From a virus, in the IMG/VR virus record IMGVR_UViG_3300038424_000251, positions 301,300 to 365,299 of that record: a stretch of 64,000 nt of DNA. One strand, 5' to 3'. A program made the translations under genes and the position numbers. Under the pieces are notes generated by a model. That model saw only the letters and a program-made list of their open reading frames with translations. It made no database searches and was not told where the DNA came from. Below, piece after piece: positions 58,722 to 64,000 of this stretch. The number at the start of each line of letters is the position of its first letter. The first letter of the stretch is position 1.

Positions 58722-59321
58722 ATGTCATATAAATTATACACTGATAAAAATGAGAACTTTGAGTGTGAGATAGATGTTAAAAATGCCTCATTAAAAAATT
58801 CTATAACACGATTGATTGTGGAATCAACTACTGGACCAAACTTGATATTCAATGGTCAATTAAATGGTGATAAATGTATTATCCCTATTAAACGGTTAAA
58901 AGGAATATTAGATGAAAATACCCGTGGTAATATGCATCTTGAAGTGATTGTGGAAGATACTTATTTCAAGCCTTGGGAATCGGATTTTATAGTTGAAGAA
59001 CACACATCTGTAAAAGTTAAGGTCAATGAACAAAAACAATCTTTTAAACCTCTTGTTAAACTTAAAACACATCCAATTTTAAATTATGTAAAGGGAACCC
59101 CATCTGATATTATCTCACCATCAAAAAGAAAAGGCATTAATGTTTTTATTCCAAAAAAAGAAATAGCAATAATTTGTGAACAGTTTGGTATAAAAAAGAG
59201 AAATTTCCAAAAAAAGCAAAAAGAATTTATTCAAATCTTAAAGGAATATTTCAAGGCTAATCCAGAATATAATTATCATGCTAGGGTGATTTTAAAGGGA
59301 ATAGATAACTTCTTAAGATAA
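58722..59321 (+). CDS. Conserved phage protein (199 aa), possible head component
   Basis: Residues 1-100 form a beta domain with EVIVEDTYFKPWESDF and RLIVESTTGPNLIFNGQLNG, a pattern conserved in large T4-like phages. The C-terminal half is basic and helical (KKRNFQKKQKEFIQILKEYF, ARVILKGIDNFLR). It lies between a late gene and the giant fibre. A structural role is probable from context only. Confidence 0.5.
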   Translation: MSYKLYTDKNENFECEIDVKNASLKNSITRLIVESTTGPNLIFNGQLNGDKCIIPIKRLKGILDENTRGNMHLEVIVEDTYFKPWESDFIVEEHTSVKVKVNEQKQSFKPLVKLKTHPILNYVKGTPSDIISPSKRKGINVFIPKKEIAIICEQFGIKKRNFQKKQKEFIQILKEYFKANPEYNYHARVILKGIDNFLR

Positions 59322-59334
59322 TTATAGGTTATAT

Positions 59335-62300
59335 ATGCAATTTCCTAGTCGTGATTTTACCAATCAGTATATTTCTAAATCTTACCAAGATGTAGTCCAA
59401 CGATATGCTGATACAGGTTCTACCACTTATTTTTTAGATGGTCTTGGATATGTTATTGCGGGGATTCCGACATCTTCAATTGGTAATATCATTGTTACTC
59501 AAGATCAAACTGCTTCTTATTCTTTCTTTGCAATAACAGCTTCATACGCTGCTACTTCCTCAGTGACATATGTTACTTCTTCAATAACTTCTTCAGTAAC
59601 GTCAGCTATATCTGCATCATGGGCATCATCTTCGATTAGTGCGAGTTATTTTAGTGGTTCAATCGTATCAGCTTCTTTTATTAGTACTCCAAATATAGAT
59701 TCAAGTAACAGTTATCTTTATAGCAGTGGTAAATTTGTAGCAACCATAGAGGGTTCTCATACCGCAGTTTATAGCTTAAATGGTATTAACTGGAACGTTG
59801 TTACAATGCCCGGTGATTTTGGTTGGGATGGTTTAATTTATGGAAATGGTAAATATGTAGCCGTTGCATATTATAATACCAATGGTAGTGCATCAGCTTA
59901 TAGTTATGACGGTATTCATTGGTCATCATCTATCATGCCCGGTGGCTCTTCACTTTATTGGGCTAGTGTAGCTTATGGAAATGGTAAATATGTAGCTGTT
60001 GCAGATAATTTTGTTAATACTGCATCTTATAGTTCAGATGGAATAAATTGGTCAGCCTCTGTAATGCCTGATTCTCTTGAATGGTATTCTGTGTGTTATG
60101 GAAATGATAAATTTGTGGCAGTTACGTATGATGGGTCCAATACATCGAGTTATAGTTATGACGGAATTCATTGGACGGCTTCTGTAATGCCGGGAGTTCC
60201 ACCCATTTATTGGACTAATGTATGTTATGGAAATGGAAAATTTGTAGTAGTTCCAAACACTTCTAATACAGGAGCTTATAGTTATGACGGAATTCATTGG
60301 ACGGCTTCTGTAATGCCCGGAATATATTGTTGGAATAGTGTAATTTATGGGAATGGCAAATTTGTGACAGTTGAAGATAGTGGTGATATTGCAGCATATA
60401 GTTATGATGGAATTACTTGGTACTCTACTCCAATGCCTTTGTCTGGTTCTGGACTTTTCTGGATTGGTGTAGCTTATGGAAATGGAAAATTTGTAGCAAT
60501 TGCAGATACACCAGATACAGCTTATAGTTATGATGGTGTCAATTGGACTGCCTCCGTGATGCCTGTTAATTTGTCTGGTTGGTTTAATGTAGTTTATGGA
60601 AATAATGATGGTAATAACAATAGTAACAATATTTCTATTGATTGGCAAAATCAAATATTATCAGATGGTCTTTGGAAGGGTACAATTTTCAATGCTATAT
60701 CTTCCTCTTATGCAAATATTTCATCATTATCATTAGTTTCTGATGTAGCTTTGATAGCTGATACTGCTTCTTTTGCTGGTTTTACTACTGAACCTGTTAT
60801 ACATCTCTATGCATATCCACAGCCAATGTATTGTGTAGATATGAATGGAACTAGCAGTGGTTTCAAAATTTTTTCCGGTAGTGATTGTTCACCAATGATT
60901 CAAGCCGCTATTAATGACCCTATTAATTTTGCTAATATGGATTTGTTGAGTGGTAGTGTTCCAGTTGGGAGTAAATTAGTATTTGCTCCCGGTACATATA
61001 ATTGTAATAGCCCCATTTCTTTCTCTGTTCCAAATATTACTTTGCCAAATAGCACTAGAGGACCGGGTTATCCTGTTAATTACGTCATTGAAGGTGCTGG
61101 AAAATTTAATACTCAAATAATTTATACAGGTACAAATGCAATTAGTTCTAGTAATCCTAATACTGCTTCTGCTTTTATCACTATTGGAACTACGGGTCAA
61201 AATGATAATGCGTGGGTAAATTTTAGTGCATATGATATCGGATTCTGGTGTTGGGAACAACAATGTGCAGTTGTTTATGCTATTGGTTTTAATCAATGTG
61301 AATTTAATAATTGTGCATTTGGTAATTCTTATTCTTTACAAAATGGTCGTGTAGCTGGTTCTTCTATACAATTGGGTGTACCTGCTAATATTCCACCTTC
61401 TTTAATTTGTTTGTGGGCGGATGCAGGTGGAGATAATGCACTTATTGTGGAAAATCATTGTATTTTTTCAGGAGGTGCAATAGGATTATATTTGAATTGT
61501 GACCATGCTAGAATTGTTAATAGTGATTTTGGTGGATTTGGACAGTATAATACTGGTAGTGGTGGTGATATAGTTGGAACTTCATATTCACCATCAAGCA
61601 GTGTATTCAGTTTGGGTTCAGCAATATTGGATGCAGTTCGTCAAGAAATAGTTATTGAGGGATGCCATATGGTTAGTTGCGCAGGAGGTATTTATGCAAT
61701 TGCAAATCCTCAACGACCATATTATCAAGTTCCCTACCATCAATATTCATATAATTATAATGAATTTTGTAGTGGTTTTGATATTGGTATTCAAAATGAT
61801 TGGTTCTTATCAAGTGTAAAAAAAGCTCAGTTTAATGCTGAGCAAAATATGTTTTATAATCAAAATTATGGTTCCATATCTTCGGGGTCTGGATATTGGA
61901 CTGGTAGTAGTATTTTTCCGAGTTATCTTTCTTTACAATTTACTCAAGTAACCAATGCTGGAAATGGTCCTTCTGCATCTTTAAATCTTTGGGGTCTTAC
62001 TAATATACAAAATGGTGTTATAATAGGTTCTTTGACTGGAACTTCAAGTTGGTCAAACAATTCAACTTCAAGTAGTTATGCTATAACTGCTTCTTGGGCA
62101 CCAACACCAACAAATGTAACAAGTTGTAGTTATATATCTTCTTCAACTATAGATTCTGGTAATGGTTTACTTTGTTTAGCCACTAGTCAATCGATGTTTG
62201 TATCAGTTACAAATAGTACTTTTACATCTTCATATAGTTATGACGGTATAAATTGGACTGCTTCTATAATGCCCGCTCCGCTTATTTGGTCATATGCTGC

Positions 62301-63825
62301 ATATGGAAACAAAAAATTTGTAGCTGTATCAAATAGCAGCTCTACATCTTCATATAGTTATGACGGTATAAATTGGACTGCTTCTGCTATGCCTGCTTCT
62401 CTTCAATGGGATGGAATTACTTATGGAAATGGAACATTCGTAGCAGTTGCGTATAATTCTAATGTAGGAGCTTATAGTTATGATGGAATTAACTGGATAT
62501 CTTCTTCAATGCCTGCTACTCTTAATTGGCAGAGTGTGGCTTACGGAAATGGAGTATTTGTAACAGTCGCTGTAGGTTCTAATACGGGGTCTTATAGTTC
62601 TGATGGTATAAATTGGACTGCTTCTGCTATGCCTGCTTCTCTTAATTGGCAAAATATAACGTATGGAAATGGGAAATTTGTTATAGTTGCATACAATTCT
62701 ATTTCAGGAGCTTACAGTTATGACGGTATCAATTGGACATCTTCTACAATGCCTCTTTCACGTCTCTGGGAAAGTGTTACTTATGGTAATGGAACTTATG
62801 TAGCTGTTGCAAGAAATTCTCTAACTGCCTCTTATAGTTCCGATGGTATTAATTGGACATCTTCCAGAATGCCTGCTTCACTGTTTTGGAGTAGTGTTAC
62901 CTATGGAAATGGAAAATTTGTAGCTGTCACAATCAATACTGCAACCTCATCATATAGCTCAGATGGTATCAATTGGACATCTTCTAAATTGCCGGCTTCA
63001 CTTCAATGGATAAATGTAACGAATGGATTTGGTAAAACTTTCTATGTTCCATCAATAGATTGGCAAAATAATATGTTAGCAGATGGAATTTGGACTGGTA
63101 ATATCACCAATGCAAATCTAGCTACTTCATCAATTTCAAGTTTATTCGCTTCCCAATCTTTAAGTGCATCGTGGGCATCTTCATCTATTTCGTCAAGTTA
63201 TGCAATAACTGCTTCTTGGGCTCCGATGCCCGATGTAAGTAATTCGTCATCTTGGGCTTCTTCTTCTATTAGTTCAAGTTATGCTATAACTGCTTCTTAT
63301 GCTCCATTTACAGATAATCCAAATGCAACATCATCAAGTTGGGCAAGTTCATCTATTAGTTCATCTTGGTCAAATATATCAATTTCCTCAAGTTACGCTC
63401 TAAGTGCTTCGTGGGCTCCGGGTGGTGGTTCATCTGTAAGTGCTTCTTGGGCATCAAGTTCATTGGGAGATGTTCCTGTTGGTTGTGTAGTGGCTTGGTT
63501 GCAAAATTTGAGTGGAACACCTGCTTTACCAAGTAATTTTGTTCAATGTAATGGTCAAACAATTACCGACCCACAAAGTCCTTATAGTGGATCAACAATA
63601 TCAAACTTAAATGGTTCTGGTGCTCAAACCCAAAGATTTTTAAGAGGTTCAACAACTTCGGGTGGAACGGGTGGAAGTGATACCAATACACACTATCATA
63701 ATATAACATTTAATCAGAATGCCGCAGGGTCAAGTCCTTGCAGTGCAAACGGTTCAACAGATAATACAACCATAAGCATACTTCCATCTTATTATGAAGT
63801 TGTCTGGATAATTCGTATAAAATAA
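59335..63825 (+). CDS. Giant tail fibre: two propellers, beta-helix and collar domain
   Basis: A 1496-residue fibre. Order: N-terminal attachment domain (1-60); SASYA shaft; first propeller (about 122-427, seven units like YGNGKFVAVTYDGSNTSSYS then YDGIHWTASVMP); linker IDWQNQILSDGLWKG; right-handed beta-helix of the pectate-lyase type (about 482-860, with VNYVIEGAGKFNTQIIYTG and FNQCEFNNCAFGNS); shaft; second seven-unit propeller (about 940-1240); a second IDWQN linker; SASYA shaft (1265-1375); and a C-terminal tail-collar-like domain (VPVGCVVAWLQNLSGTPALP, ending LPSYYEVVWIIRIK). It probably binds and may cut a host surface polysaccharide; catalytic residues were not identified. Confidence 0.75.
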   Translation: MQFPSRDFTNQYISKSYQDVVQRYADTGSTTYFLDGLGYVIAGIPTSSIGNIIVTQDQTASYSFFAITASYAATSSVTYVTSSITSSVTSAISASWASSSISASYFSGSIVSASFISTPNIDSSNSYLYSSGKFVATIEGSHTAVYSLNGINWNVVTMPGDFGWDGLIYGNGKYVAVAYYNTNGSASAYSYDGIHWSSSIMPGGSSLYWASVAYGNGKYVAVADNFVNTASYSSDGINWSASVMPDSLEWYSVCYGNDKFVAVTYDGSNTSSYSYDGIHWTASVMPGVPPIYWTNVCYGNGKFVVVPNTSNTGAYSYDGIHWTASVMPGIYCWNSVIYGNGKFVTVEDSGDIAAYSYDGITWYSTPMPLSGSGLFWIGVAYGNGKFVAIADTPDTAYSYDGVNWTASVMPVNLSGWFNVVYGNNDGNNNSNNISIDWQNQILSDGLWKGTIFNAISSSYANISSLSLVSDVALIADTASFAGFTTEPVIHLYAYPQPMYCVDMNGTSSGFKIFSGSDCSPMIQAAINDPINFANMDLLSGSVPVGSKLVFAPGTYNCNSPISFSVPNITLPNSTRGPGYPVNYVIEGAGKFNTQIIYTGTNAISSSNPNTASAFITIGTTGQNDNAWVNFSAYDIGFWCWEQQCAVVYAIGFNQCEFNNCAFGNSYSLQNGRVAGSSIQLGVPANIPPSLICLWADAGGDNALIVENHCIFSGGAIGLYLNCDHARIVNSDFGGFGQYNTGSGGDIVGTSYSPSSSVFSLGSAILDAVRQEIVIEGCHMVSCAGGIYAIANPQRPYYQVPYHQYSYNYNEFCSGFDIGIQNDWFLSSVKKAQFNAEQNMFYNQNYGSISSGSGYWTGSSIFPSYLSLQFTQVTNAGNGPSASLNLWGLTNIQNGVIIGSLTGTSSWSNNSTSSSYAITASWAPTPTNVTSCSYISSSTIDSGNGLLCLATSQSMFVSVTNSTFTSSYSYDGINWTASIMPAPLIWSYAAYGNKKFVAVSNSSSTSSYSYDGINWTASAMPASLQWDGITYGNGTFVAVAYNSNVGAYSYDGINWISSSMPATLNWQSVAYGNGVFVTVAVGSNTGSYSSDGINWTASAMPASLNWQNITYGNGKFVIVAYNSISGAYSYDGINWTSSTMPLSRLWESVTYGNGTYVAVARNSLTASYSSDGINWTSSRMPASLFWSSVTYGNGKFVAVTINTATSSYSSDGINWTSSKLPASLQWINVTNGFGKTFYVPSIDWQNNMLADGIWTGNITNANLATSSISSLFASQSLSASWASSSISSSYAITASWAPMPDVSNSSSWASSSISSSYAITASYAPFTDNPNATSSSWASSSISSSWSNISISSSYALSASWAPGGGSSVSASWASSSLGDVPVGCVVAWLQNLSGTPALPSNFVQCNGQTITDPQSPYSGSTISNLNGSGAQTQRFLRGSTTSGGTGGSDTNTHYHNITFNQNAAGSSPCSANGSTDNTTISILPSYYEVVWIIRIK
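59701..60660 (+). repeat. Tandem propeller-blade repeats, block 1
   Basis: Seven in-frame units of about 120-135 bp encode the pattern Y-G-N-G-K-F/Y-V-A-V ... Y-S-Y-D-G-I-x-W ... M-P, followed by a closing strand. Nucleotide identity between units is high, with several 20-base stretches shared exactly. Confidence 0.8.
62155..63060 (+). repeat. Tandem propeller-blade repeats, block 2
   Basis: Seven units of about 120 bp with the same pattern as block 1, more regular in length (40 residues). A closing strand and the IDWQN linker follow. Neighbouring units share exact nucleotide stretches. Confidence 0.8.
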
Positions 63826-63840
63826 AAGGAAATAAATTTA

Positions 63841-64000
63841 TGGCTATAACATTAGATTGGCAAAAAAGAATTTTATCGGGGTCTTGGACAGGTTCAATAT
63901 CCAATGCAATTTCTGCGAGCTATGCAAGTTCATCAATTTCTTCAAGCTATGCTTTGACTTCAAGCTATTGGTCAAGTTCTATTCAGATTTCTAGTTCTTG
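63841..64000 (+). CDS. Tail-fibre-like protein, 3' end outside window
   Basis: The visible 53 codons begin MAITLDWQKRILSGSWTGSI and continue into SASYASSSISSSYALTSS shaft repeats. The opening matches the IDWQN linkers of the preceding giant fibre, so this gene begins where an internal module of that fibre begins. It has AAAGGA upstream and lies 15 nt after the giant fibre stop. The tip domain is outside the window. Confidence 0.65.

Noticed and set aside
60052-60654. A 200-codon minus-strand frame
   Set aside because: It is opposite the repeated propeller blades of the giant fibre. The periodic Ile/Thr pattern is produced by the repeats and is not a gene.
59701-63060. Regular repeats that could suggest a CRISPR-like array
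   Set aside because: The units are in-frame coding repeats of 120-135 bp with protein periodicity and no unique spacers.

Overview
This window is part of the genome of a large, AT-rich, tailed double-stranded DNA bacteriophage of the T4-like myovirus group. Evidence is the set of T4-type core genes: the late sigma factor gp55, baseplate wedge proteins gp25 and gp6, a gp5-like hub/spike, terminase large subunit gp17, portal gp20, prohead protease gp21, a gp22-like scaffold, major capsid protein gp23, a gp61-like primase and a gp47/gp46 (Mre11/Rad50-type) recombination nuclease. The many Ser/Ala/Tyr/Trp-rich fibre repeats and the low GC suggest an aquatic or metagenome-derived virus. The host cannot be read from the sequence. 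No tRNA, CRISPR array, integrase or insertion sequence was seen.

Layout. 1-2.8 kb: the end of a leucine-rich-repeat protein, a fibre-like protein and a membrane protein. 2.9-4.7 kb: small proteins and the late sigma factor. 4.7-24.0 kb: a long baseplate and tail-tip block holding the gp5-like protein, gp25, gp6, very large structural proteins and several beta-propeller adhesins. 24.1-30.5 kb: a RuvC-like resolvase, a fibre, primase, a putative metallopeptidase and a single-chain SbcD-SbcC nuclease. 30.5-43.7 kb: a structural protein, TerL, portal, head-internal candidates and prohead protease. 43.8-48.4 kb: an accessory cluster of small genes with sigma70-like promoters (NADAR, a DUF5662-like protein, a RlaP-like nucleotidyltransferase and unknowns). 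48.4-50.9 kb: the only minus-strand block, four reading frames. 51.1-54.6 kb: scaffold and major capsid protein. 54.6-56.3 kb: a terminator-flanked cassette (FkbM methyltransferase plus fibre tip). 56.3-59.3 kb: head-associated candidates including a SWIM zinc-finger protein. 59.3-64.0 kb: a giant tail fibre and the start of another.

Regulation. The octamer TATTTATA, the reverse complement of the T4 late-promoter consensus TATAAATA, lies at twelve gene starts on both strands, and the window encodes the gp55 factor that would be expected to read it. In seven exact cases the start codon lies only 2-7 nt past the octamer. The four sigma70-like promoters also place the start codon at or near the expected transcription start. 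Leaderless or nearly leaderless mRNAs therefore look common.

The most unusual theme is a short amphipathic motif (roughly K-S-Q/E-L-K-x-L-I-K-E-I-V, often followed by L-x-E) found at the N-terminus of, or inside, many otherwise unrelated proteins near the head genes. It resembles the T4 capsid-targeting sequence cut by gp21 and may mark a large set of proteins packed into the capsid.
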